The notes under the pieces are model-generated. The model did no database searches, was not told where the DNA came from, and saw nothing but the letters and a program-made list of their open reading frames with translations. Positions 32,960 through 41,562 of a stretch of 64,000 bases of DNA are shown here, piece after piece. The translations under genes were made by a program, and so were the position numbers. The first letter of the stretch is position 1, and every line of letters begins with the position of its first letter. The stretch comes from Paucibacter sp963740455 (GTDB lineage: Bacteria > Pseudomonadota > Gammaproteobacteria > Burkholderiales > Burkholderiaceae_C). The stretch spans positions 496,001 to 560,000 of the forward strand of contig CAVUEF010000007.1 in NCBI GenBank assembly GCA_963740455.1, given 5' to 3'.

Positions 32960-33091
32960 CGTCTCGCTCCTTTACTGAAAAAGTTGCACCCTGATCAGGA
33001 GCAGCGCCTGATTTTGCCTATCCGCGAGCGGGAAAGTGAATCCAGATCAAACAATCACTGCATGAGCATGTTGCAGTGCACCAACCTGCGC

Positions 33092-33216
33092 TAAACTTTG
33101 CCTCAAGCAGGGATGAGGTGAGCCGCTTCAACCTGGGTTCACGACTCTGCACCGATGTCTCCTCCACCGCCTCTAGGGTGGATTCAACCCAAAGCCTCAC
33201 GGCTTTGGGTATTTTT
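33092..33216 (+). ncRNA. Candidate leader RNA or small RNA ending in an intrinsic terminator, upstream of ilvA
   Basis: The 328-base gap 32960-33287 has no gene on the plus strand upstream, yet a strong plus-strand terminator stands at 33187-33216. Something short must therefore be transcribed into it. A possible promoter is TTGCAG (33071-33076) with TAAACT (33092-33097), although the 15-base spacer is short. A hairpin 33163-33168/33177-33182 precedes the terminator. TGGGTT at 33134-33139 could pair with AACCCA at 33186-33191 and so unmake the terminator. This could be an attenuator for ilvA or an independent small RNA. The exact ends are unknown. Confidence 0.45.
33187..33216 (+). terminator. 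Intrinsic terminator in the ilvA leader region
   Basis: ACCCAAAGCC and GGCTTTGGGT pair perfectly over 10 bp around TCAC and are followed by ATTTTT. It lies 72 bases upstream of the ilvA start on the same strand. Confidence 0.85.
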
Positions 33217-33287
33217 ATGCCCGACCGCCAGCGACCTTGCCTCGCTTATCATGCGGCGCCACATCAGAAATGCTCAGGAGACTGTCC

Positions 33288-34856
33288 ATGCTTGGCTCGC
33301 CCCGCGCTCGCCGTCCGTCCCCGACCCAACCCGCGTTGAAGTCTACCGACAACAGCTACTTGCAGCGCATCTTGAATGCCAAGGTCTACGACGTCGCCAT
33401 CGAGACCGCACTGGAGCCGGCCAGAACCCTGTCGCGCCGGCTCTCCAACCATGTTCTGCTCAAGCGCGAAGACACGCAGGTGGTGTTCAGCTTCAAGCTG
33501 CGCGGCGCCTACAACAAAATGGCGCACTTGAGCCGCGAACAACTTGATCGCGGCGTGATCTGCGCGTCGGCGGGCAATCATGCGCAAGGCGTGGCCTTGT
33601 CGGCCAAGAAGCTGGGTTGTCGCGCCGTGATCGTGATGCCGGTGACCACGCCGCTGATGAAGATCAATGCCGTCAAGACCCTGGGTGGCGAGGTCGTGCT
33701 GTTCGGTGACAGCTATTCCGACGCGCATGTGCATGCGCTGGAGATCGAGAAGTCCGAGAAGCTGTGCTTCATCCATCCCTTCGATGATCCGGATGTGATC
33801 GCAGGCCAGGGCACGGTGGCCATGGAAATCCTGCGTCAGCATCAGGGGCCGATCGAAGCGGTGTTCGTGGCCATTGGCGGCGGGGGCCTGATCTCGGGTG
33901 TGGCCGCCTATATCAAAGCGGTGCGCCCCGACATCAAGGTGATAGGCGTGCAGACGGTGGATTCCGACGCGATGGTGCGCTCTGTGCGGGCCGGAAAGCG
34001 CGTGCAACTCAGCGAGGTGGGCCTGTTCTCGGACGGTACCGCCGTCAAGCTGGTCGGCGCGGAGACCTTTCGCGTCACGCAGGCACTGGTGGATGATTTT
34101 GTGGTCGTCGACACCGACGCGGTCTGCGCAGCGATCAAGGATGTCTTCGAGGACACCCGCAGCATCCTCGAGCCCGCGGGCGCCTTGAGCGTTGCCGGGA
34201 TCAAGCAATATGCGGCCACGCATGGACTCAAGGGCAAGACCTTTGTCGCCATCACCAGCGGCGCAAATCTGAATTTCGACCGCCTGCGCTTCGTCGCCGA
34301 GCGTGCCGAAGTGGGCGAGCAGCGCGAGGCCTTGTTCGCGTTCACGATTCCGGAAGAGCGCGGCAGCTTCAAGCGCTTTTGCGCCTTGATCGGGCCACGC
34401 AGCGTGACCGAGTTCAACTACCGCATCTCGGACGCCAATGAGGCTCATGTCTTCGTCGGCCTGTCAACGCACAAGCAAGGCGAATCGGAGAAGATCGCGC
34501 GCAGCTTTGTCAAGCACGGCTTCGGCGCGCTGGACCTGACGGACAACGAAATGGCCAAGGAGCATGTGCGCCATCTGGTGGGCGGGCGCTCCGAACTGGC
34601 GCGCGACGAGCGCCTGTACCGCTTCGTGTTTCCGGAGCGTCCCGGGGCGCTGATGCGTTTCTTGTCGTCGATGCACCCCGACTGGAACATCAGCCTGTTC
34701 CATTACCGCAACCAGGGCGCGGACTATGGCCGCATCCTGGTAGGCATACAAGTCGCCAAGGGCGACAAGCAGGCCTTCAAGGAATTCCTCTCCACCTTGA
34801 ACTACCCTTGCATCGATGAGACCGACAATCCTGTCTATCGCCTGTTCCTGCGTTGA
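33288..34856 (+). CDS. ilvA: Threonine ammonia-lyase, biosynthetic
   Basis: 522 residues from the ATG at 33288, with AGGAG eight bases upstream; upstream ATGs lack a site. The PLP lysine is Lys70 in VVFSFKLRGAYNKM, and the phosphate-binding glycine loop is AIGGGGLISG. The C-terminal third (from about 340) holds two ACT-like regulatory domains (EERGSFKRFCALIGPRSVTEFNYRI and PERPGALMRFLSSMHPDWNISLFHYRN), as in isoleucine-feedback-inhibited IlvA. It deaminates threonine to 2-oxobutanoate, the first step to isoleucine. The leader upstream may attenuate it. Confidence 0.95.
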   Translation: MLGSPRARRPSPTQPALKSTDNSYLQRILNAKVYDVAIETALEPARTLSRRLSNHVLLKREDTQVVFSFKLRGAYNKMAHLSREQLDRGVICASAGNHAQGVALSAKKLGCRAVIVMPVTTPLMKINAVKTLGGEVVLFGDSYSDAHVHALEIEKSEKLCFIHPFDDPDVIAGQGTVAMEILRQHQGPIEAVFVAIGGGGLISGVAAYIKAVRPDIKVIGVQTVDSDAMVRSVRAGKRVQLSEVGLFSDGTAVKLVGAETFRVTQALVDDFVVVDTDAVCAAIKDVFEDTRSILEPAGALSVAGIKQYAATHGLKGKTFVAITSGANLNFDRLRFVAERAEVGEQREALFAFTIPEERGSFKRFCALIGPRSVTEFNYRISDANEAHVFVGLSTHKQGESEKIARSFVKHGFGALDLTDNEMAKEHVRHLVGGRSELARDERLYRFVFPERPGALMRFLSSMHPDWNISLFHYRNQGADYGRILVGIQVAKGDKQAFKEFLSTLNYPCIDETDNPVYRLFLR

Positions 34857-34879
34857 CCGCTCGCACATGAAGTCTCCCC

Positions 34880-35926
34880 ATGGCCGCCCATCCGACGCCG
34901 ATCTCGCCCACCGCCAATCCGACGCTTGAGCGCGCGCTGCGCGTGACGCTGGAGTTCCGCGCCGACACCGTCGGCAGCATGGGCCAACTCGAGCCGCTGG
35001 CGATTCGCCTGGGTCTGATGCAAGACACGCTCAAGCCGCGCTTTCGCCATCCGCAAATCGTGTTGATTGCGGCTGATCACGGTCTGGCGGTCGACGGCAT
35101 CGGCGCGATGCGCGGCGCGTCCACTGCGTCAAGAGTGCAGCAACTGCTGAGCGGCCAGTTGCCTGTGGCAGTCTTTGCGCGCCAGCAAGGCCTGCAGTTG
35201 ACGGTGGTCGATGCCGGATTGGCCGAGCCGGTGGAGCAGCACGCCACGCTGCTTGCGCGCAAGATCGCCCACGGCACACGCAATGCGCGAGTCGGCAGCG
35301 CCATGTCGATGAAACAGGCGAATGCCGCCCTCCGCGCCGGCATGGAGATCGCCGACAAGCTGGCTGGCAATGTGATCGCTTGCGCCGGCATGGGTGTGGG
35401 TTCGGAAGAAAGCGCCGCACTGGTCTTGTCCAGGCTGGGCGGCTGCCAGCTGACCGACCTGGTCGTGTCGGGCCCTGACATGCGGCAGGACGAATTGATG
35501 CACTTGCAAACTGTCTTGCAGGCCGCCCTTGGCCGTCATCCCGACGTCACCGACCCCATCGAGGTATTGGCCGCTTTGGGCGGTTTCGAGATTGCCATGC
35601 TGGTGGGCGTGATGCTGGTGGCGGCGAGCAAGCGCCATCTGATCGTGGTGGATGGCATCGCCGCCTGCGCAGCGCTGAAGGTGGCCGCCTTGCTTGCCCC
35701 GCCCGTCACCGACTATGTCGTGTTTTGCCGCAGCACTACGCATCGCGGGCTGGACGAGGCAATGGCTTTGTTCCATGCATCAGCCCTGCTTGAGTTCGGC
35801 ATGGAATGCGCCGACGGCACCGGTGCCGCCCTGGCCTGGCCGCTGATCCGCAGCGCCGCGGCCCTGCTGTCCGATGTGGCCGATGCGGACAATCCCATGC
35901 CGTCGCGGCCCGGCGATTGGAATTGA
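34880..35926 (+). CDS. cobT: CobT-family nicotinate-nucleotide:dimethylbenzimidazole phosphoribosyltransferase
   Basis: 348 residues, the usual CobT length. Conserved blocks are IAADHGLAVDGIGAM, ACAGMGVGSEESAA, DPIEVLAALGGFEIAMLVGVML and VVDGIAACAAL. The enzyme activates the lower base of cobalamin. Where Salmonella CobT has its catalytic Glu in a GEGTGAAL-like motif, this protein reads ADGTGAAL with Asp312, a conservative change that needs alignment to judge. No other cobalamin genes are adjacent, although the window encodes the B12-dependent IcmF. It begins 23 bases after ilvA and probably shares its transcript. Confidence 0.85.
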   Translation: MAAHPTPISPTANPTLERALRVTLEFRADTVGSMGQLEPLAIRLGLMQDTLKPRFRHPQIVLIAADHGLAVDGIGAMRGASTASRVQQLLSGQLPVAVFARQQGLQLTVVDAGLAEPVEQHATLLARKIAHGTRNARVGSAMSMKQANAALRAGMEIADKLAGNVIACAGMGVGSEESAALVLSRLGGCQLTDLVVSGPDMRQDELMHLQTVLQAALGRHPDVTDPIEVLAALGGFEIAMLVGVMLVAASKRHLIVVDGIAACAALKVAALLAPPVTDYVVFCRSTTHRGLDEAMALFHASALLEFGMECADGTGAALAWPLIRSAAALLSDVADADNPMPSRPGDWN

Positions 35927-36008
35927 CCTTGGCGCGCGTGCAGGCGCTCCGAAGACACGCCCGCCGCCAGGCGGGGCCTGCATCCAAACATCAGCCTGCC
36001 GCGCAGCT

Positions 36009-36674
36009 TCAACGCGAGGCGTCGCGGTTCACCACCACCCCGTGCTGCGCTTCGACCGCAGTGTCGGTCGGCTGAGCGTCTGCTGCTTCGGGCACAGGGT
36101 TCAATCCCGGCGTGATGTTGACTGGCGCAATTCGACTGCCCGCAGACAGCATAGGGGCGGGGCCGCCCTGCGGGCCGACCGCGATGCCAGCAGTGCCGCC
36201 GCTGACGATGGGCGCATTGACCGCCGTGTTGGGCGCAGCAAGTTGCAACACCATCGGGGCCGACTCGGCACTGCCCTTCAAGCCCAGCGCCACCGAACGC
36301 GAAGTCACGCTCAACAAGTTCAGATCGGCCTCGACCACGGCGCCCACGCGGTAGGGTCGGGCAGGCTTGCCGTCGATCGCAATCAAGGCCACGCCCTCAT
36401 CCGACCGCGCGCCCGGCTTGGGTGCGACCACCCCAACCAGATGGAATCGGCTTGCGGCCGCTGGGGCGTCAGCCACCGCCTGCACCGGCGCGCGACCCAG
36501 CAGCCGCGACAGATCAACGCGCGACGGCGTGCCCTCCAACACGGCCAAGGCATGCGGCGGTGCCGGCAAGGGACTGACCGCCAGTTTCAGCGACCAGAAG
36601 ACAATGCTGCCCGCCAGCAAGGCCCAGACAGCAAGTGCGGTGAAACGTGCGTACATGGGCAGATTATGATTCAT
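36009..36674 (-). CDS. gspC: Type II secretion protein GspC (short form)
   Basis: 221 residues from the ATG at 36674 (Met7 is an alternative start). One N-terminal transmembrane helix (about 9-30) is followed by a periplasmic homology region: SRFHLVGVVAPKPGARSDEGVALIAIDGKPARPYRVGAVVEADLNLLSVTSRSVAL. This is the GspC HR domain that docks on GspD. Instead of a PDZ or coiled-coil domain it ends in a Pro/Gly/Ala-rich tail. It links the inner-membrane platform to the secretin. The gene is divergent from gspG and convergent with cobT. Confidence 0.82.
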   Translation of the reverse strand: MNHNLPMYARFTALAVWALLAGSIVFWSLKLAVSPLPAPPHALAVLEGTPSRVDLSRLLGRAPVQAVADAPAAASRFHLVGVVAPKPGARSDEGVALIAIDGKPARPYRVGAVVEADLNLLSVTSRSVALGLKGSAESAPMVLQLAAPNTAVNAPIVSGGTAGIAVGPQGGPAPMLSAGSRIAPVNITPGLNPVPEAADAQPTDTAVEAQHGVVVNRDASR

Positions 36675-36742
36675 GCCATTGATGGCGCGCGCCAGGCAGC
36701 ATGACTTGCGTCAGCCTCCCCCTCGATCAGGAACCCCGAACC

Positions 36743-37183
36743 ATGAACAGTCGTCAGCAATTGCACCGCCGCACCCGACCCAATGGCTTCACGCTGATCG
36801 AGTTGCTGGTGGTGCTGGTCATCATCGGTGTGCTGGCCGCCTTGATCGTGCCCAATGTGCTGGACCGCGCTGCCGACGCACGCGTCACCGCCGCGCGCAC
36901 CGACGTCAACAACCTGATGCAGGCGCTCAAGCTGTACAAGCTCGACAACCAGCGCTACCCCAGCGCCGAGCAGGGACTCGAGTCGCTGGTGCACAAACCC
37001 ACGGTGGGCACGCCGCCACCGAACTGGAAGCCCTATGTCGAGAAGCTGCCCAACGACCCCTGGGGCCACCCGTATCAATACGTCAATCCCGGCGTGAAGG
37101 GGGACATCGATGTGTACAGCTTTGGCGCCGATGGACGCCCCGGCGGCGAAGGCAATGACGCCGATATCGGCTCCTGGCAATAA
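36743..37183 (+). CDS. gspG: Major pseudopilin GspG
   Basis: 146 residues from the ATG at 36743. The prepilin leader ends in NG before FTLIELLVVLVIIGVLAALIVPNVL, the class-III cleavage site with Glu at +5. The C-terminal part has the GspG-specific QRYPSAEQGLESLV and NDPWGHPYQYVNPGVKGDIDVYSFGADG, including the calcium-binding loop. It builds the type II secretion pseudopilus after GspO processing. gspO is not in the window. It is the first gene of the plus-strand gsp operon. Confidence 0.96.
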   Translation: MNSRQQLHRRTRPNGFTLIELLVVLVIIGVLAALIVPNVLDRAADARVTAARTDVNNLMQALKLYKLDNQRYPSAEQGLESLVHKPTVGTPPPNWKPYVEKLPNDPWGHPYQYVNPGVKGDIDVYSFGADGRPGGEGNDADIGSWQ

Positions 37184-37667
37184 GTTGCGGCCAACCCGCG
37201 CATGCGCGATTCGCAATTTCAAGGGATTCACGCTGATCGAGCTGCTGGTGGTGGTGGCCCTGGTGGCCATCGCCACCGCGCTGGTCAGCCTGACGCTGCC
37301 CGACCCCGCTGCCACGCAACTCGAGCGCGAGTCCGTGCGTCTGATCGCCTTGTTTGAAGGTGCCCGCGCGGAAGCGCGCGTCTCGGGCCTGAGCGTGCGC
37401 TGGGCGCCCGTCGAAAATCCTGGCAGCGAGCCTGACGCCGCCCAGTTCCGCTTTGCTGGCCTGCCTGCGCGTCTGGCCATGCCCACGCGCTGGTTGGGCG
37501 AGCCGCCTGCGGTCGAGATTGCCGGCGCTCGCGCCATCAGCCTGGGGCCGGAACCCATGATCGGTCCGCAGCGCATGGTGCTGCGCCTTGGCAAGCAATA
37601 CCTGACCCTGTCGACCGACGGCCTGGGCCCGTTCGTGATCGGCAACAGCGCCGGGACGCCACCTTGA
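37155..37667 (+). CDS. gspH: Minor pseudopilin GspH
   Basis: 170 residues from the ATG at 37155, which overlaps the gspG end. A TTG at 37185, just after the gspG stop, is an alternative that would give a more usual short leader. The leader is followed by KGFTLIELLVVVALVAIATALVSL with Glu at +5. The remainder (RLIALFEGARAEARVSGLSVRWAPV...LSTDGLGPF) fits the GspH globular domain. It belongs to the pseudopilus tip complex H-I-J-K. Confidence 0.88.
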   Translation: MTPISAPGNKLRPTRACAIRNFKGFTLIELLVVVALVAIATALVSLTLPDPAATQLERESVRLIALFEGARAEARVSGLSVRWAPVENPGSEPDAAQFRFAGLPARLAMPTRWLGEPPAVEIAGARAISLGPEPMIGPQRMVLRLGKQYLTLSTDGLGPFVIGNSAGTPP

Positions 37668-38023
37668 AGACCGCGCGTGGCTTCACCCTGATCGAAGTGC
37701 TGGTGGCGCTGACGATTGTCGCCATCACGCTGGGCGCAGGCATCAAGGCCGCGGGCGCGCTGACCAACAACGCCAGCCGCCTGGCCGAAGTCAGCATGGC
37801 TCAGTGGTGCGCCGACAACCAGCTCGCCGAGCTGCGGCTGTCGGGCCAGCTTCCGGGCGTCGGAGACCAGGATTTCAGCTGCGATCAACTGGGCCGCAGC
37901 TTGAAGGCGCACCTGGTGATCCGGCCCACACCCAACCCCAATTTCCGGCGCGCCGATGCCATCGTGCTGGACGACGATGGCCACGCGCTGATCACCCTGT
38001 CCACGGTGTTGGCGCGGTTTTGA
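37664..38023 (+). CDS. gspI: Minor pseudopilin GspI
   Basis: 119 residues from a TTG start at 37664 that overlaps the gspH stop. The very short leader MKTARG precedes FTLIEVLVALTIVAITLGAGI. The C-terminal part contains the conserved WCADNQLAELRLSG block of GspI. It nucleates the pseudopilus tip with GspJ and GspK. Confidence 0.92.
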   Translation: MKTARGFTLIEVLVALTIVAITLGAGIKAAGALTNNASRLAEVSMAQWCADNQLAELRLSGQLPGVGDQDFSCDQLGRSLKAHLVIRPTPNPNFRRADAIVLDDDGHALITLSTVLARF

Positions 38024-38025
38024 AG

Positions 38026-38688
38026 ATGCCCACCCGGAGTCCGGACGCGCGCGGCTTCACCTTGATCGAGGTGATGGTCGCCTTGCTCATCATGGCCTTG
38101 ATGGCGGTCATGGCCTGGCGCGGCATGGACGCCCTCATCCGCACGCGCGACATCAGCCAGGCCAAACTGGAGCAGACCATGCGCCTGCAGACCGTCATGG
38201 GGCAGTGGGAGCAAGACCTGCTGAGCGTGCAGGATGCCGGCACGGTACCGGCGCTGCGCTTTGACGGTGCCACGCTGCGCCTGACCCGCCGCCGCCCCGA
38301 GGGCATGCAAGTGGTGGCCTGGTCCAAGCAGGGCAATGCCTGGCTGCGCTGGGAGTCGGCCGTCACCCAAAGTTCCAACGAGCTGCTGGCAAGCTACCAG
38401 TACAGCCTGCAGTTGCAGGCCGACGCCCCCGGCATGGTGCATGCCGTGGACGGGGTGAGCGCTTGGCAGCTCTATTTCTACCGCGGCAACGCGTGGAGCA
38501 ACGCCATGTCCACCGGCGACGTGGCGGCTGTGCCCGGCGCGGCAGCCAGCGCCGCGCCGGGCGCGGGCCATGCGCCTGGCGCCAGCTTCGCGCTGCCCAG
38601 CGGCGTCAAGCTCGCCCTCCACTTCGAGGAGGGCAGCGGCTGGAGCGGTGCCTTGAACCGCACCGTGGTGCTGGGGCCGCATCCATGA
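38026..38688 (+). CDS. gspJ: Minor pseudopilin GspJ
   Basis: 220 residues from the ATG at 38026, two bases after the gspI stop. The leader ends ARG before FTLIEVMVALLIMALMAVMAWRGMDAL. The segment MGQWEQDLLSVQDAG and TLRLTRRRPEGMQVVAWSKQGNAWLRWE match the GspJ domain. The middle has a low-complexity Ala/Gly/Pro insert (AAVPGAAASAAPGAGHAPG). It is part of the pseudopilus tip. Confidence 0.92.
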   Translation: MPTRSPDARGFTLIEVMVALLIMALMAVMAWRGMDALIRTRDISQAKLEQTMRLQTVMGQWEQDLLSVQDAGTVPALRFDGATLRLTRRRPEGMQVVAWSKQGNAWLRWESAVTQSSNELLASYQYSLQLQADAPGMVHAVDGVSAWQLYFYRGNAWSNAMSTGDVAAVPGAAASAAPGAGHAPGASFALPSGVKLALHFEEGSGWSGALNRTVVLGPHP

Positions 38689-39632
38689 GCCGGAAGCCCC
38701 CCCAATGTGGCGCGGCGCTGCTCACCGCGATGATCATCGTCACCCTGGTCAGCACGCTGGCCGCTGCCATGGTCTGGCAGCAATACCGTGCGGTTCAGGT
38801 GGAAGCGGCCGAGCGCGCGCGCACCCAGTCTGCGCTGATACTGCAAGGCGCGCTCGACTGGGCACGCTTGATATTGCGCGAGGACGCGCGCGCCAATATG
38901 AGCGATCCGGTTGATCATCTGGGCGAGGTCTGGGCCACGCCACTGGCCGAGGCGCGTCTTTCCACGTTTCTTGCGGCCGACCGCACCAACACCGATGAAG
39001 GGCCTGAAGCCTTCCTGTCCGGCTCGATCGTGGACGCCCAATCGCGCTACAACCTGCGCAATCTGGTCAACGTTGACGAGAAAGCGCGCACCCTCGAGTT
39101 GCACGCGTTCGAGCGCATCTGCGACAGCGTCGGTGTCCCGGCCGACACCGCGTCCGCGCTGGCTGCCGCGCTGAACCTGGCGTTCGGCCCGCGAACGCCA
39201 CAGCAAAACGCGCCGTTGGCGCCGCAAGACATCGAGCAGTTGGCCTGGCTCGGCCTGAGCGCTGACAGCTTGCAGCGCCTGCGCCCGCTCGTCACGCTGT
39301 TGCCGATGGCCACGCCGCTGAACCTGAATACCGCGCCGCGGGAATTGCTGGCCAGTGTGTTCGAAGGGATGGACCTGGCCTCGGCCGAACGCATGGTGCG
39401 CGCGCGCCAAGACAAGCCCTTTCATCGCCTGGAGGACGTGTTGCCGCTGGTGTCCGCCAGCGCGGTGATCGGCTCCACGCGCAGCAGCTTCAGTTCGAGG
39501 TTTTTCGAAATCAGGGGACGTTTGCGCCTGGACGAACGTTCGCTGGAAGAGCGCTCGCTGGTGCGACGCGACGGACTGACCGTGGTGACGGTCTCGATGC
39601 AGCGGGTCATCCGACCGGCGCAGGCCCCTTGA
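38685..39632 (+). CDS. gspK: Minor pseudopilin GspK
   Basis: 315 residues. The ATG overlaps the gspJ stop (ATGA). The leader ends in CG before AALLTAMIIVTLVSTLAAAMVW, and the missing Glu at +5 is normal for GspK. The large globular domain includes GSIVDAQSRYNLRNLVN and PLNLNTAPRELLASVFEGMDLASAERMVRARQDKPFHRLEDVL, a helix-hairpin-helix-like region. It caps the pseudopilus and limits its length. Confidence 0.93.
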   Translation: MSRKPPQCGAALLTAMIIVTLVSTLAAAMVWQQYRAVQVEAAERARTQSALILQGALDWARLILREDARANMSDPVDHLGEVWATPLAEARLSTFLAADRTNTDEGPEAFLSGSIVDAQSRYNLRNLVNVDEKARTLELHAFERICDSVGVPADTASALAAALNLAFGPRTPQQNAPLAPQDIEQLAWLGLSADSLQRLRPLVTLLPMATPLNLNTAPRELLASVFEGMDLASAERMVRARQDKPFHRLEDVLPLVSASAVIGSTRSSFSSRFFEIRGRLRLDERSLEERSLVRRDGLTVVTVSMQRVIRPAQAP

Positions 39633-39750
39633 AATCGGGCCCGGCGCAGCACCCGCCAAACGCCCGCCGGCACCCCCGGATTCTCATGCAAGTGTTTGAT
39701 TTGACAGGACCAATCTTGAACCCCTTCTGGCATAAGATGCCACTCGTCCC

Positions 39751-41016
39751 ATGAGCACCCTGGTCTTGCTGTTTCCCCCGCGCACGCGTTTTGGTGCCCA
39801 AGGCACAGACGCGTCCGGCGCTGCGCCCGTGCATGCCGAGTACGACTACTACGTCACGCCCGATGGCGTCTCGATCAGCGAGCAGGGACGCTGCACCGCC
39901 GCCAAGCTCCCGCGTGCCGATAGCGTGCTTGGCCTGACCCCCGATTCCGCCCTGAGCTGGTTCAATGTCAGCCTGCCCAAGGCAGGGCGCGCGCGCCTGC
40001 GTGCGGCCTTGGCCGGCTTGATGGAGGAAATGCTGCTGGACGACCCGGAGCAGCTGCACTTTGCCATCGAACCCGGCGCCAGCGGCGGCAGCAAGTCCTG
40101 GGTCGCGGTGCTGCACAAGGCCTGGCTGGTCGACCATCTCGCGGCGCTGGAAGCGGCGCATGTGTTTGTCGATCGCGTCGCGCCCGTGTCCTGGCCCCAA
40201 TCGCCGCCGCTCGGCCATTTCCACGGGTCAGAATTGTCCGAGACCGGCCAGATCGGTCTGCGCTGGAGCAGCGCTGAAGGTGTCGCCGACCTGCGTCTGG
40301 ACGGCAGCCTGGCGCGCAAGCTGTTCCCGAGCGCCGCCATGCCCGCGGCCGACTGGACCGCCACGCCCGCGGCAGCCGAAGCGGCCGAGGCGTGGCTTGG
40401 CTCGCGCGTGAGCGTGCTGGCGCCCGCCCAGTACAGCCTGAAGGCCGTGAACAGTGCTTGGAACCTGCGCCAATTCGACCTCGCCCCGCGCGCCCGGGGG
40501 GTGCGTGCGCTGCGCCAGTTCTACCGTGGCGCCATGCACCGTGCCTGGCGCCCGGTACGCCTGGGTCTGGTGGGTCTGGTGGTGGTGCAGTTGGTGGGTA
40601 TCAATCTGTGGGCCTGGCATCAGCGCGCCGGCCTGGACGCGCGCCGCGCGGCCATCGTGCAAGTGCTGCGCAGCACGCATCCGCAAGTGCGTGCCGTGCT
40701 TGACCCCGAGGTGCAGATGCAGCGCGAAACAGCCTTGCTGCGTGCCGCCGCCGGACGGCCCGGCGACGACGATCTGGAGTCGCTGCTGGGCGCCGCGGCG
40801 AGTGCCTGGCCCGCCGATCGCGGTCCTGTCGACGGCTTGCGTTTCGAGCCGGGCCGCCTGACTTTGTCTTCCAACGGCTGGCGCAACGATCAGATCGAGG
40901 CCTTCCTCGGCGCCTTGCGCACCGAGGGCTGGCTGCTTGAGGCCAGCGAGGGCCGCTTCGTGGTGAGTCGCGCGCAGGGCAAGCAAGGCGCACCCGCTGG
41001 CGCCGGTCGATCATGA
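39751..41016 (+). CDS. gspL: Type II secretion inner-membrane protein GspL
   Basis: 421 residues. The cytoplasmic actin-like domain (about 1-260) is followed by one transmembrane helix (LGLVGLVVVQLVGINLWAW, about 270-290) and a periplasmic ferredoxin-like domain with VDGLRFEPGRLTLSS. GspL anchors the GspE ATPase to the membrane and pairs with GspM. It follows gspK after 118 bases, the longest gap inside the operon, in which I could not identify a promoter with good spacing. Confidence 0.9.
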   Translation: MSTLVLLFPPRTRFGAQGTDASGAAPVHAEYDYYVTPDGVSISEQGRCTAAKLPRADSVLGLTPDSALSWFNVSLPKAGRARLRAALAGLMEEMLLDDPEQLHFAIEPGASGGSKSWVAVLHKAWLVDHLAALEAAHVFVDRVAPVSWPQSPPLGHFHGSELSETGQIGLRWSSAEGVADLRLDGSLARKLFPSAAMPAADWTATPAAAEAAEAWLGSRVSVLAPAQYSLKAVNSAWNLRQFDLAPRARGVRALRQFYRGAMHRAWRPVRLGLVGLVVVQLVGINLWAWHQRAGLDARRAAIVQVLRSTHPQVRAVLDPEVQMQRETALLRAAAGRPGDDDLESLLGAAASAWPADRGPVDGLRFEPGRLTLSSNGWRNDQIEAFLGALRTEGWLLEASEGRFVVSRAQGKQGAPAGAGRS

Positions 41017-41531
41017 AGCGCAGCTTTTTTCAATCGGCGCTCCCGCCTCAATGGCACGGCCGTCTGGCGCCGCTGCAACTCAAGTGGGACGCGATGGCGC
41101 CGCGCGAGCGGCTCGGCTTGGGTCTGGCCGCCACCCTGCTGGCCTTGCTGCTGGTATGGCAGTTGGGGTTCGCTTCGGCCTGGCGCACGCTGCGCGAGGC
41201 ACCTCAGCAAATTGACCGCCTGGACGCGCAGTTGCAAGACATGCAGCGCCTGGCTGGCGAGGCCCGAACGCTGCGCGCCGTCGCCACCGTCAGCGCCGCG
41301 CAGGCGGCGCTGGCGCTCACGGCGGCAACCGAACAGCTGGGCGCGGCAGGCAAGCTCAGCCTGCAAGGTGAGCGCGCCACGCTCACGCTCAACAATGCGA
41401 GCAGCGAACAGTTGCGGGCCTGGTTGGACGAGGCGCGCAGCGCAGCGCGCGCGCGGCCGATCGAAGCCCAATTGCAGCGCGGCCCCAAAGGCTATACAGG
41501 CACCTTGGTGCTGAGCCTGGGGAGCCCGTGA
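41013..41531 (+). CDS. gspM: Type II secretion inner-membrane protein GspM
   Basis: 172 residues. The start overlaps the gspL stop by four bases. A cytoplasmic N-terminus (WDAMAPRERLGLGLAAT) leads into one transmembrane helix at about 33-55 and an amphipathic periplasmic domain ending LRAWLDEARSAARARPIEAQLQRGPKGYTGTLVLSL. This is the standard GspM layout. It stabilises GspL in the assembly platform. Confidence 0.88.
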   Translation: MKRSFFQSALPPQWHGRLAPLQLKWDAMAPRERLGLGLAATLLALLLVWQLGFASAWRTLREAPQQIDRLDAQLQDMQRLAGEARTLRAVATVSAAQAALALTAATEQLGAAGKLSLQGERATLTLNNASSEQLRAWLDEARSAARARPIEAQLQRGPKGYTGTLVLSLGSP

Positions 41532-41562
41532 CCGTGAAGCTCGACGCAAGCAGGGTCAGTCC

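Noticed and set aside
33120..33216. A tRNA gene in the ilvA upstream region
   Set aside because: No cloverleaf, T-loop or CCA end could be built; the fold is a hairpin plus intrinsic terminator.
38685..38770. GspK lacking Glu at pseudopilin position +5 as a defect
   Set aside because: GspK proteins normally lack this residue, which lets them cap the pseudopilus tip.
39633..39750. An internal promoter before gspL using TTGACA at 39701
   Set aside because: No -10 element lies at a workable distance; the nearest AT-rich hexamers are 24 or more bases away.
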